Part shown: positions 1-8,068 of the stretch, piece after piece
Numbering within the stretch: position 1 is the stretch's first letter
How the letters are laid out: each line of letters begins with the position of its first letter
Position numbers and translations under genes: made by a program
The notes under the pieces: generated by a model
Databases searched by the model: none
What the model was told of the DNA's origin: nothing
Seen by the model: the letters and a program-made list of their open reading frames with translations, nothing else
Source of the DNA: an uncultured Planctomycetota bacterium
GTDB lineage: Bacteria; Planctomycetota; Phycisphaerae; SM23-33
Reading direction: 5' to 3'
DNA length: 49,569 nucleotides
Assembly (NCBI GenBank): GCA_903892515.1
Contig: CAITIS010000103.1
Span: forward strand, 1 to 49,569

Positions 1-2
1 GC

Positions 3-131
3 AACAAGACCGACCGCGGCCGCCGGAGTTGGGAAATCCTCGCCAGCCTGGGCGAAACCTGCCGCCAATCCGGCCGCGACTTCGTCAGCTTCCTCGCCAA
101 CCACGCCGCCTTGGCGAAGATAGGTCGCTAA
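3..131 (+). pseudogene. C-terminal remnant of a transposase (IS66-like), cut by window edge
   Basis: Frame 3 is open from the window edge to a TAA at 129-131 and encodes 42 residues rich in Arg and Lys, with an 'RGRRSWEILASL' stretch followed by 'CRQSGRDFVSFL'. Planctomycete IS66-type transposases often end in a similar 'ETCRQQGR...FV/FL' tail, so I infer the end of such a transposase. Only this tail is visible, so whether the upstream gene is intact cannot be judged, and the family assignment is tentative. Confidence 0.45.
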
Positions 132-161
132 ACACGTACGAGGGAGAGGAGTTCAAGGCCT

Positions 162-210
162 CCACCCTCCACCCTCCACCCTACGCCCTACGACCTATGA
201 CCTATGACCT
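162..210. repeat. Heptanucleotide array (CCACCCT/ACGCCCT/ATGACCT)
   Basis: Seven consecutive 7-bp units all match the pattern NNNNCCT: three CCACCCT, then ACGCCCT, ACGACCT and two ATGACCT. The array lies between the transposase remnant and pgsA. It has the same 7-bp period as the GGGAATC/GGGAGTT array at 15292-15386. Confidence 0.85.
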
Positions 211-288
211 ACGCCTCGCCCGAATCTTTTTCATTCCGCTCTTTACCTCGCCGGCCGGTCGAATAGGATTGTGTGTGTAAGGTCCAAC

Positions 289-957
289 ATGAACTGGAAA
301 CTGCCCAACCAATTGACTCTGGCCCGGCTGGCGCTGGCCATCATCTTCTTTGCGATGCTGGCTTTGTACGATGCGCCCTCGCCCCGGCTGCTGGACGCCT
401 GCTTCGTCATCTACCTCATTGCCGGCGTCACGGACGTACTGGACGGCTACCTGGCGCGGCGATGGAATATCACCTCGGCCTTTGGGCGGATCACCGACCC
501 GTTCGTCGACAAGGTGCTGGTGTGCGGGGCGTACGCACTATTGGCCGGCAGCAATTTCACGTTCGCCCAGAGCGGCGGCGTGGGCATTCCCCTCTGGGAG
601 CGGAACCTCCCGCACTGGATCACCGGCGAGATGGCCAGTTCCATGCAGGCCTGGATGGTGGTGGTGGTGGTGGCCCGCGAATTCATCGTCTCGGGCATCC
701 GCGGCTACAGCGAGTCCATCGGCCAGAAGTTCCCCGCCACGGTCTGGGGCAAGGCCAAGATGCTCGGCCAGTCGGTGGCGATCTGCGCCGTGCTGCTCCA
801 GCAGGCGAATTTTCCGCACGCCAGCTGGGCGGTTCTCGTCAAGCTGCTGGCGGTGTGGCTGAGCGTGATCTTCACGGTCGTCAGCGGCTTTGCATATGTC
901 ACGCAGGCCCGGCGGCTGTTTGCCGTCACGGATGAGGAAGGATCAGGCGGTGCGTAA
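289..957 (+). CDS. pgsA: CDP-diacylglycerol--glycerol-3-phosphate 3-phosphatidyltransferase
   Basis: Catalyses transfer of the phosphatidyl group from CDP-diacylglycerol to glycerol 3-phosphate, giving phosphatidylglycerophosphate, at the inner membrane. The 222-residue product shows the full CDP-alcohol phosphotransferase signature near residues 49-74: 'DVLDGYLARR', eight residues, G, then 'DPFVD', supplying the metal-binding aspartates. Several hydrophobic spans surround it, including one near 13-30 and one near residue 190. ATG 289 is preferred over the upstream GTG 271 because TAAGG lies 6 nt before it and the protein then begins with the usual 'NWKLPNQLTLAR' helix. It overlaps pgpA by 8 nt, and together they make the two consecutive steps to phosphatidylglycerol. 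Confidence 0.93.
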   Translation: MNWKLPNQLTLARLALAIIFFAMLALYDAPSPRLLDACFVIYLIAGVTDVLDGYLARRWNITSAFGRITDPFVDKVLVCGAYALLAGSNFTFAQSGGVGIPLWERNLPHWITGEMASSMQAWMVVVVVAREFIVSGIRGYSESIGQKFPATVWGKAKMLGQSVAICAVLLQQANFPHASWAVLVKLLAVWLSVIFTVVSGFAYVTQARRLFAVTDEEGSGGA

Positions 958-1435
958 GTTTCTCATAACCGGCTTGGGCACCGGCTACATGCCCTTTGCC
1001 CCGGGCACGTGGGGGTCGCTGGGCGTAACGATCATTTACGTGGCGCTGGCGATGCTGGGCGTTAGGGCCCCGATCATCTGGGGCGTGATGGCCGGGATTG
1101 CCGTGCTGGCTACCTGGGGCTGCCTGGCCTGGGGCGAATACGCCGAGGGCGTCTTTGGCAAAAAGGATCCTGGCCAGGTGACGCTGGATGAGTGGGCCGG
1201 CCAGGCTGTGGCGTATTTGTTTGTGCCCTTCGTCGCGGGCTGGTCGGGTGTGTTGACGCCGGCGCTGATCGGGCTGATGCTTTTTCGCTTCATGGACATC
1301 GCCAAGCCATCGCCGGCCTGTCGGCTGCAGAGCCTCAAGGGCGGCCTGGGCATCGTGGTGGACGACCTGATCGCCGGCGTGTACGCCAACATCGCCGCCC
1401 AAGTCCTGCTGCGTTGGGTGCTGCAGGTGGCGTAG
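950..1435 (+). CDS. pgpA: Phosphatidylglycerophosphatase A
   Basis: Dephosphorylates phosphatidylglycerophosphate to phosphatidylglycerol, the step after PgsA. The 161-residue product carries the PgpA family landmarks: 'GTGYMPFAPGTWGS' near the N-terminus, 'DEWAGQ', 'FRFMDIAKPSP', and 'GGLGIVVDDLIAG' with its acidic pair near the C-terminus. Hydrophobic segments between these fit an integral membrane enzyme. I chose GTG 950 because GAGGAAGG (934-941) sits 8 nt upstream and the protein then starts directly at 'RKFLITG'. ATG 932 and ATG 890 are in frame but lie deep inside pgsA. The overlap with pgsA implies translational coupling. Confidence 0.9.
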   Translation: MRKFLITGLGTGYMPFAPGTWGSLGVTIIYVALAMLGVRAPIIWGVMAGIAVLATWGCLAWGEYAEGVFGKKDPGQVTLDEWAGQAVAYLFVPFVAGWSGVLTPALIGLMLFRFMDIAKPSPACRLQSLKGGLGIVVDDLIAGVYANIAAQVLLRWVLQVA

Positions 1436-1924
1436 GAAACGGCTGAACCACAGAGACCACCGAGTGAAAGACAACGGACAGGAATTTGAACCACGGAGGT
1501 CACGAAGGACACGAAGAAGACTTAGAGAAACGCACGCACGGATACAGCGATCTTACCTTTGCAACGGCGGGATAGCTTTGCATCTGACGCCCCTTCAGGG
1601 CTGGTCTGTGTAACGCATCTCAACCTGGGGCGATGCCCCAGGCTGTACTCTCTCAGCCCTTCGGGCTGGATGCCAATCCTTCGGACTGCATGCCAAGCTG
1701 CCCAATGGCTTATCGCTGATGCTGATTTGTGCAAAGGCTTGCGCCCGTGCGGCAACGTCTTGGGTCTTTCTCTGGCAAAGTCTCTGGTTCTTCTTTGGCG
1801 ACGTCTTGGGTCTCTTCTACAGCAAAGTCTCTTGTCTTCCTCCGTGTTCTCCGTGTCCTCCGTGGTTCAAAAGGCTTTGCTTTCTCGGTCTTCCTCTGTG
1901 CCTCTGCGGCAAAGTCTTGGCCGT
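1436..1924. repeat. Gene-free stretch filled with dispersed repeats
   Basis: No credible gene. Three kinds of repeat are visible. Copies of the 'ACCACGGAGG.CACGAAGGA' family lie at 1444-1520 and, in the opposite orientation, around 1829-1911. Three GC-rich hairpins lie at 1589-1604, 1624-1642 (CCTGGGGCGATGCCCCAGG) and 1655-1669, a type often repeated in planctomycete intergenic DNA. A degenerate tandem lies at about 1757-1840, where CGTCTTGGGTCT and GCAAAGTCTC each recur. Short ORFs across this stretch are translations of the repeats. Confidence 0.7.
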
Positions 1925-4546
1925 TTACAGCTCCCGGTCGCTGACCCAGAGTTCCTCGATGGTCGCGCCCAGGAACGCCAGCACGGGCAGCAGGAACAAT
2001 TGCCACAGGGCCCCCTTGCCTGTCTGGTCCAGCCAGACGCTGGTGAAGAGCGTTCCGGCGGGGGCGCCGAACCGGTAGGCCAGGGAGTTCGTCGCGAAGT
2101 GCAGCACCGCCAGCAGCACGCCGCACAGCAGTCCAGCCAAGACTCGCGGCCCCGTGCCTCTGCCGCCACGCAGGCGGGCCGCCACCCAGCCGGCCAGGAA
2201 TGCCAGCGGCAGGTTCGCCAGCCAGAGATGGCCTAGCGTGTGCCAGTTTGACGAGCCCTTGGCGTACAGCCCGTCGGCGACCAGCGGCAGGATCGACGCC
2301 ACCGCCGTGACGGCCAGGATGATCCAACGCCGATTGCTCTGGCCCTGGCGCCGCGCCGAGCGTTGGCGGACGCGCCGGCCGATGGTCAGCGGGCGATTGT
2401 AGAACAGGTCGAAGACGGCATGTTCCAGCAGGGCCCCGTGCTCGCCGAAGACCGGCACGACCGGCACGGCCCCGGTGGACCAGTGCGTGGCCATGAAGCG
2501 GGCCAAGGCCGGGTAGCGCGAGGTCATCTGAATGGGAAACGCCAGGTAGCCAATGTACTTGAAGAACGCCAGCGGCAGGGCGATGTTGTAGTCCTTGATG
2601 TTCCGCTCGCCGATGACCAGGTACAGCACGTACAGGCCACGCAGCGTCGAGCCCGGGGAAATAGGCGTGATCTGGAAGAACGCCAGCGTGCCCGCGGCGA
2701 TTAACATGCCCTCCTTGATGCCCTCGCCGAAATACACCGCCAGGAAGATGCCCAGCCCCAGCGAGATCAGGTGGCCCACGGGCATCATGCAGATGTGCAC
2801 CGCCAGGCTCTTGAGATACTTCTGAATGAACGGCTCGCCCACGGAGGCGTTGATCTTTTCGAAGTCCTCCTGACTGAGCATGCCCTTTTGCCGGCCTTCG
2901 CTGAGCATCTCGCGCAGCCACTGCTCGCGGGCGGCGGCGTTGAAGTACAGGTGCAGCGGCTGGGTGATGACGCGCTTCAACGTATCCCACGCATACGCGC
3001 GGTCGGTCAGCATGCGGTGCAGCTTGGCCGGCAGAATCGAACAGGGCAGGTGCAGCAGGAAGTGGACCGGCTGATTCACCAGATGCAGCGCCCGTTCATC
3101 GGTCACCCTGCCGGCGCGGAGCCACTCCACCAGCGTCTCGGCCCGTCGGGCGCGAATGGCGCGCAGGAAGTATCCGCCGTCACGCAGCATCTGCCCATAA
3201 TGCCGCCGGTAGTCCGCCCGGCCAATGAGCCGCCGCGCCAGTCGGCCCGCCAGTCGGCCGGCGATGAAGATCGCGACCGCGCCGATCAGGCCCAGGATCA
3301 CGTGGCGATGGCAGCGAATGGCCGAGATCGCCAGCCACAGGCCCAGCACTAAGCCCAGCAGGCTCAACAGGTGCGTGCTCAGGTAGCCCAGCAGCGAGAG
3401 CTTGCTCTGGCGGAACCTGGCCGTGGTGACGTCGTCGGCGGCGTGGCTGACGTGCAGGCCCTCGACGGTGGCAGCGAAGATCGAGTTCCACAGCTTGCCG
3501 TCGTGCGTCAGCCGGCCGGCGTTGTGGGTGAGGTCCAGCATCGAATCGCGATACGCCTGCTCGGCCTGCTTTAACTCATCAATGGCGGGCTGGAGGTCGG
3601 CGAAGTCCTGCGGATAGGCCTTGAGGAACGCGTCGAGATGTTCGAGGTTGCCGCGGTCGAACTGCACCCAGCTGCCGCGAGCAATGCCCTGGCCGATCAG
3701 CTTCACGTCGGCCGGGCTCATGGGCAGGACAGGCAGCAGCACCAGGCCCGCGCGGAAATCCAGCGCGCACAACCCGCCGGTGGGGCGGTCTTCGCTGTCG
3801 GAGAGCTTCATGCAGTTGGGCTGGCTCTTGCACGTCCACCACTCGTACTGCCGGGCCAGTTCGGCTGCGCCCATCGAGTGCAGCAGGTCGACGAAGGCGT
3901 CCATGAATCGCCGCTTGGCCACGTACTCGGGCGAGCGGGTCTGCTCCAGGGCGGCGGCGTTACCGTGCATGGCCAGGCCGCGGATGTCGAGCTTGTCGTC
4001 CACCTCGAAACGCCACTGCCGGCCCTCGACCCATTCGCTGATCTCGCCGTAGCTGCCGAGTTGGCTGTCAAGGAAGGTGGCGTAGATGTCCTTGACCGCC
4101 CGCTCGCTGCCGAAGCGGCGCTGGCAGGCCCGGCGGATGAGCTTCTGCCACAGTGCCCCGGAGCGGATGGCGCAGCCATTGACCTGCATGGAAAAAGGCG
4201 ACTGGAAGCCGACGGCGTACAGCGTGTCGCGGAAGCGGCAACTGGCGGCCGAAGGCGGCAAAAGGATCTTCATGGCGTACTGCTGCCCGACGGCCAGGCC
4301 GGCGATCTGGCCGCCGTCGATGCCGGCGACCTTGACGCGATACACCTGGCCGGCAAAACCGCCGCCGATGAACTTGTCGATGTTCAGCCGGACGCGGGCG
4401 GTCGTGGCGGGGAAGACGCCCAGCATTTCATAGCAGAGCTGCGTCCCGGCCTCATAGTGCGAGACCCGCATGGGCCGATGCACCTGCTGGGCGGCGAAGG
4501 CCTGCTCTAACGTACGTATCGTCTGCAACGAATATGTCAAGGCCAA
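1925..4546 (-). CDS. Kinase-like domain fused to a large multi-span membrane domain, function unknown
   Basis: I do not recognise a named family. The 873-residue product begins with about 370 soluble residues that look like a protein-kinase-type fold: a glycine-rich loop 'GGGFAGQVYRV' (about 61-71), 'YAMKIL' with a VAIK-type lysine (about 93), 'CKSQPNCM' with a candidate catalytic-loop asparagine (about 240), and 'ALDFRAG' in place of DFG (about 260). The C-terminal half has about eight or nine hydrophobic spans, the clearest being 'GIFLAVYF', 'IALPLAFFKYIGYL' and 'LAGLLCGVLLAVLHFAT'. TTG 4546 is chosen because AGGAG lies 6 nt before it; in-frame ATG 4594 has no ribosome site. The gene diverges from addB. 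The kinase reading is inference from motifs; a pseudokinase or nucleotide-binding sensor is also possible. Confidence 0.7.
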   Translation of the reverse strand: MALTYSLQTIRTLEQAFAAQQVHRPMRVSHYEAGTQLCYEMLGVFPATTARVRLNIDKFIGGGFAGQVYRVKVAGIDGGQIAGLAVGQQYAMKILLPPSAASCRFRDTLYAVGFQSPFSMQVNGCAIRSGALWQKLIRRACQRRFGSERAVKDIYATFLDSQLGSYGEISEWVEGRQWRFEVDDKLDIRGLAMHGNAAALEQTRSPEYVAKRRFMDAFVDLLHSMGAAELARQYEWWTCKSQPNCMKLSDSEDRPTGGLCALDFRAGLVLLPVLPMSPADVKLIGQGIARGSWVQFDRGNLEHLDAFLKAYPQDFADLQPAIDELKQAEQAYRDSMLDLTHNAGRLTHDGKLWNSIFAATVEGLHVSHAADDVTTARFRQSKLSLLGYLSTHLLSLLGLVLGLWLAISAIRCHRHVILGLIGAVAIFIAGRLAGRLARRLIGRADYRRHYGQMLRDGGYFLRAIRARRAETLVEWLRAGRVTDERALHLVNQPVHFLLHLPCSILPAKLHRMLTDRAYAWDTLKRVITQPLHLYFNAAAREQWLREMLSEGRQKGMLSQEDFEKINASVGEPFIQKYLKSLAVHICMMPVGHLISLGLGIFLAVYFGEGIKEGMLIAAGTLAFFQITPISPGSTLRGLYVLYLVIGERNIKDYNIALPLAFFKYIGYLAFPIQMTSRYPALARFMATHWSTGAVPVVPVFGEHGALLEHAVFDLFYNRPLTIGRRVRQRSARRQGQSNRRWIILAVTAVASILPLVADGLYAKGSSNWHTLGHLWLANLPLAFLAGWVAARLRGGRGTGPRVLAGLLCGVLLAVLHFATNSLAYRFGAPAGTLFTSVWLDQTGKGALWQLFLLPVLAFLGATIEELWVSDREL

Positions 4547-4657
4547 GACTGTCTCCTGATGGAACTTGTGCGCGGTGCATTGTGCGTGAATCACGCGGGT
4601 TGAACAAGAGCTTTCGTCCGGCTTGTTATTGCACGCCCCGGCGGCGAGAATACGCCC

Positions 4658-7600
4658 ATGGCATCAGGGATGGCCACCGACCTCGAAAGCATTTTGCACG
4701 CCAGCAGTTCCGTGACGGTCCTGACTGGACCGGCGGGCACGGGCAAGACCGCCTGCGTGGTGGAGTTCTACCGTCATTTCCAGACCGACACCGGCCAAGC
4801 CCGCTGCCTGCTGATCGTGCCCAACGCCCCGGCCAAGGACTATTTGCGCCGCCAGTTGCTCCAACGGGCCGGCGGCGTACTGTTTGCCCCAGCCATCACG
4901 ACCTTTTCCGCCTTGGCGGCGCGCGTGCTGGGCCAAGCCGGCGTGCCGGCACGCAAACTCACCGGCGTTGGGCGTCGGCTGCTGCTGGAGCGCGTCGTGC
5001 GCGACCTGGCATCGGCCGGTGGGCTAAAGGTGCTGGGCGGCCTGGTTGACACCCCCGGCCTGGTGCCGGCGCTGGATCAATCCATTGCCGAACTGAAGCG
5101 TTCCGCCATCGCCCCGGAGGATTTGCAGCGGGTCATCGATCGCGCACAGGCCAAGAACGCCGATTTGCTGGCGGTGTATCAGGCGTATCAGCAGCACCTG
5201 CTGGCGGAAAATCGCTTCGACACCGAGGGGCTGCTGTGGCTGGCTCGCGATGTGCTGCGGCAGAACCCGCAGGCGGACTTTGGCTGGGATGTGCGGGCGC
5301 TGGCCGTGGACGGGTTCATTGATTTCACGCCCACGCAGTTGGAGATGCTGGCCCTGCTGGCAGGGCGGACGGAAAAGACGCTCATCACGCTGCCGCACGC
5401 CAGGCAGGAGCGGCGTCAGCGGCTGTGGCAGTGGACGCAGCGGACGCTGGACGAACTCACCAAGACGCTGCCGTGCGCGGTTATCGAATCGACTCAGCCC
5501 TCAACGCTCGACGGCCTGTTCGACCTGTCCGTGTTGACGGGGGCGACGAAGGACGCCGCCGCATCGGCCGGCGAGGCGAAGTGGCCTGAGGTACGCATTC
5601 TTTCGGCCGGTGGCGCCGAGGCGGAGATCCGCTCTGTCGCCACTGCCATCAAGGCGGATTTGCTGAGTGGCGTGGCCGGCCGGCGGCGCGACCCATCCCC
5701 GTCCGCAGAACCTCGAGCAGACGGCGCTCGAGGACCTGCGGACCCTACGTCCCATCGCGCGGCTGCGGACCCTACTGGCACGATCGGTGTGCTCGTGCGC
5801 AGCCTGGAAGGCTATGAAGAGTCGATTGCCCGCATCTTCGCGGAGTTCGACATTCCCATTGCCGAACGCCCGCGGCCGCTGGATGAATCGCCCGTCATTC
5901 GCTTTCTGCTGGGCGTGCTGGCGCTGCCGCCGCGGTACCTCATGCCCGACGTTCTGACCGCCATCGGCAGCAGTTATTTCGATCCGGGCCTGTGGGGCGA
6001 ATACGAAAGCGTGCTGGCGCAGGTGGCGTGCATGGCCGTCCGGGCCGGCAACGTGCTGGAGGGGCGGCGGAATTATGCCAACGCCTTCGACCGGCTCGTC
6101 CGGCTGTCGCAGCGGCGGCAGGAGGCGATGCAAGAGGAGCAGGACGATTCGGACGTCCGCTGGCCCATGCTGGCGGAGAGCGGGCCGATCCAGCAGGCAT
6201 CGGCCATGCTGGCAGCGGTGTTCGATCTGCTGGATTCCGCCGCGACCGTCAAGGACGCCTCGGCCTTCGCCGCGGCTGTGCGGCAGATCATCGCGAAGCT
6301 CGACCTTTCCGGCCAGGTTGCCAAGCTGCCCGACGACCGCATGGTGGCGGCGCAGTTGCGCGCCCTGGGGGCGCTGGAGGAAGTGCTGGCCGAACTGGAG
6401 CGGTCCAAGCTGGCCGGGGCGTGGGAGGAGTTGCTGGCCCTGCTCAATCGGCTGGTGAAATCCGCCGCGGCGCCGCCGGCGCGGGTGGAGGAACTCGTCA
6501 GCGTGCTGGACGTGCTGGACGCCCGGGCCATGCGCTTCGACCGCGTGTACCTGCTGGGGCTCAACGAAAAGGCCTTCCCGCAGCTTTCCAGCGAGCGGTG
6601 TTTCATCGACGAGGCCGACCGCTACGCCTGGACGGCCCGCGGCCTGCGGCTGGACCGGCGGAGCGACCTGCTTGGCCGGGAGATGCTGCTGTTCTACCTG
6701 GCCTGCACGCGGGCGCGCGAGTTCCTGCAGATCAGCTTCGCCACGTCGGATTCCTCCGGCGCCAGCCGTTCGCCCAGCACGTTCGCCGAGGAGTTCATGC
6801 AGGCCTGCCGCTGGCAGGGCGTGGGCGTGGCCACGGAGAAACTCTCGCCCGGCCAGATTGTCCCGCCGCCGGATCGCATCGCCTGCCCGCAGGACGTGCT
6901 CAACGCCGCCGTCTTGAACGCCTTCGACGCCCGGGGCGATGAAGTGGCTGCCCGGACCCTGCTGGCGGCGCTGGCCCATCGCGACGGGCCACTGCTGCGG
7001 CAGGCGTGCTACGGTATTTTCGCCACGCATCGGCGCTGGAAGGAAGGCGAGGTCGACGAATTTGATGGCCGGTTGAACGAGCCGGCCCTGATCGCCCTGC
7101 TGGCCGAGCGACTGAAAAGCTCCGCCTATTCCGCCAGCGAATTGCAGAGCTTCGCCAAGTGCCCGTGGCAGTTCCTGGCCCGCTACGTCCTGCGCCTGGA
7201 GGAACTGCCCGAGCCGTCGGCCCAGCTTACGCCGCTGCAGCGCGGGGCGTTCTTCCACGCCGTGCTGTGGCGGGTGATGACGACGCTGCGCGAGCGGCAG
7301 GGCGGGGCGGTCGATCTCGCGAAGGTGGAAGAGGCCGAAGTGCTGGCCGTGCTGGAGCAGGCCGTCGAGGCGGAGCGCTCGCAGCTGGCCCCGCTGGCGG
7401 CGTACGAGGAATTGTGGCGGGTCGAGACGGCGCACTGGTCGCGGCAGCTGGCTAAGTATCTGCTGGCCGAGCGCGAGAATTCAGGCCGGCAGGGCGTGTA
7501 CTTCGAACTGGGCTTTGGCCTGGGCGGCCAGGCGGGCAAGCGCAGCGACCCTGCCAGTCGCAAGGACGCCGTCGAGATTGAGCTGGGCGAGCGGCGCGTG

Positions 7601-8068
7601 CGGCTGGTCGGCAAGATCGACCGCGTGGACGTCGACGCCGGCGGCAGGACGGTGATCGTGGACTATAAGTCCGGTCACCGGCCCGGGGTCTCGGATATGA
7701 TCGCCGGCCTGGACATGCAACTGGGGCTATACTCGGTGGCGGTGGAAAAGCTGCTGGGCAAGCCCTGCGCCGGCGGGGAATATCACGGCCTGCGCGACTG
7801 CTCGTACACGCATTTCCGCATGGACAAGGTCACTCCGGCCCGGAACAACGTCGAGCACAAGGAGTTTCCTGCCCTGCTGAAAGACCTGCTGGCGACGGCG
7901 CGTCGGTATCTCGATGCCATGGAGCAAGGCCAATTCGATGCCTTGCCCGCCAGCAGCTGTGCCCAGTGCGCGTACCGCTGCATCTGCCAATTCAGCCCCA
8001 CGCGCAGCCAGCGCAAGAGCGGCGGCCATCACGCCATGGCCGCGGGCCCGGAGGACGCCGATGAGTAG
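4658..8068 (+). CDS. addB: AddB-like ATP-dependent helicase/nuclease subunit
   Basis: Subunit of the AddAB recombination nuclease, which resects double-strand breaks for homologous recombination. The 1136-residue product has a Walker A 'GPAGTGKT' (24-31), a UvrD-like helicase core with 'LLGLNEKAFPQL', and a C-terminal PD-(D/E)XK nuclease with 'GKIDRVD' (about 985) and 'VIVDYKSG' (about 1000). A Cys in 'AKCPWQF' (about 834) plus the terminal C-x2-C-x5-C (about 1101-1110) form the AddB/Cas4-type 4Fe-4S set. Residues about 345-373 are an Arg/Pro/Ala-rich insert encoded by a palindromic repeat (5690-5775). The start is uncertain between ATG 4658 and ATG 4670. It overlaps addA by 8 nt. Confidence 0.88.
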   Translation: MASGMATDLESILHASSSVTVLTGPAGTGKTACVVEFYRHFQTDTGQARCLLIVPNAPAKDYLRRQLLQRAGGVLFAPAITTFSALAARVLGQAGVPARKLTGVGRRLLLERVVRDLASAGGLKVLGGLVDTPGLVPALDQSIAELKRSAIAPEDLQRVIDRAQAKNADLLAVYQAYQQHLLAENRFDTEGLLWLARDVLRQNPQADFGWDVRALAVDGFIDFTPTQLEMLALLAGRTEKTLITLPHARQERRQRLWQWTQRTLDELTKTLPCAVIESTQPSTLDGLFDLSVLTGATKDAAASAGEAKWPEVRILSAGGAEAEIRSVATAIKADLLSGVAGRRRDPSPSAEPRADGARGPADPTSHRAAADPTGTIGVLVRSLEGYEESIARIFAEFDIPIAERPRPLDESPVIRFLLGVLALPPRYLMPDVLTAIGSSYFDPGLWGEYESVLAQVACMAVRAGNVLEGRRNYANAFDRLVRLSQRRQEAMQEEQDDSDVRWPMLAESGPIQQASAMLAAVFDLLDSAATVKDASAFAAAVRQIIAKLDLSGQVAKLPDDRMVAAQLRALGALEEVLAELERSKLAGAWEELLALLNRLVKSAAAPPARVEELVSVLDVLDARAMRFDRVYLLGLNEKAFPQLSSERCFIDEADRYAWTARGLRLDRRSDLLGREMLLFYLACTRAREFLQISFATSDSSGASRSPSTFAEEFMQACRWQGVGVATEKLSPGQIVPPPDRIACPQDVLNAAVLNAFDARGDEVAARTLLAALAHRDGPLLRQACYGIFATHRRWKEGEVDEFDGRLNEPALIALLAERLKSSAYSASELQSFAKCPWQFLARYVLRLEELPEPSAQLTPLQRGAFFHAVLWRVMTTLRERQGGAVDLAKVEEAEVLAVLEQAVEAERSQLAPLAAYEELWRVETAHWSRQLAKYLLAERENSGRQGVYFELGFGLGGQAGKRSDPASRKDAVEIELGERRVRLVGKIDRVDVDAGGRTVIVDYKSGHRPGVSDMIAGLDMQLGLYSVAVEKLLGKPCAGGEYHGLRDCSYTHFRMDKVTPARNNVEHKEFPALLKDLLATARRYLDAMEQGQFDALPASSCAQCAYRCICQFSPTRSQRKSGGHHAMAAGPEDADE
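5690..5775 (-). repeat. GTAGGGTCCGCAGG palindromic element inside addB
   Basis: On the minus strand the element starts GTAGGGTCCGCAGGTCCTCG at 5748, passes a CTCGAGCGCC/GTCTGCTCGAG hairpin and ends GGTTCTGCGGACGGGG near 5696. A second GTAGGGTCCGCAGC end follows at 5762-5775. The intergenic copy at 35582-35634 has the same ends: GTAGGGTCCGCAGGTTC and GGTTCTGCGGACGGGA. The reading frame stays open through it. Confidence 0.8.

Noticed and set aside
29..280. 83-codon frame at the left edge
   Set aside because: Overlaps the transposase remnant out of frame and then translates the heptamer array.
5501..7435. 644-codon open frame on the minus strand inside addB
   Set aside because: Antisense shadow of a strongly supported gene in high-GC DNA; the translation is low-complexity Gln/Arg/Gly/His with no domain.
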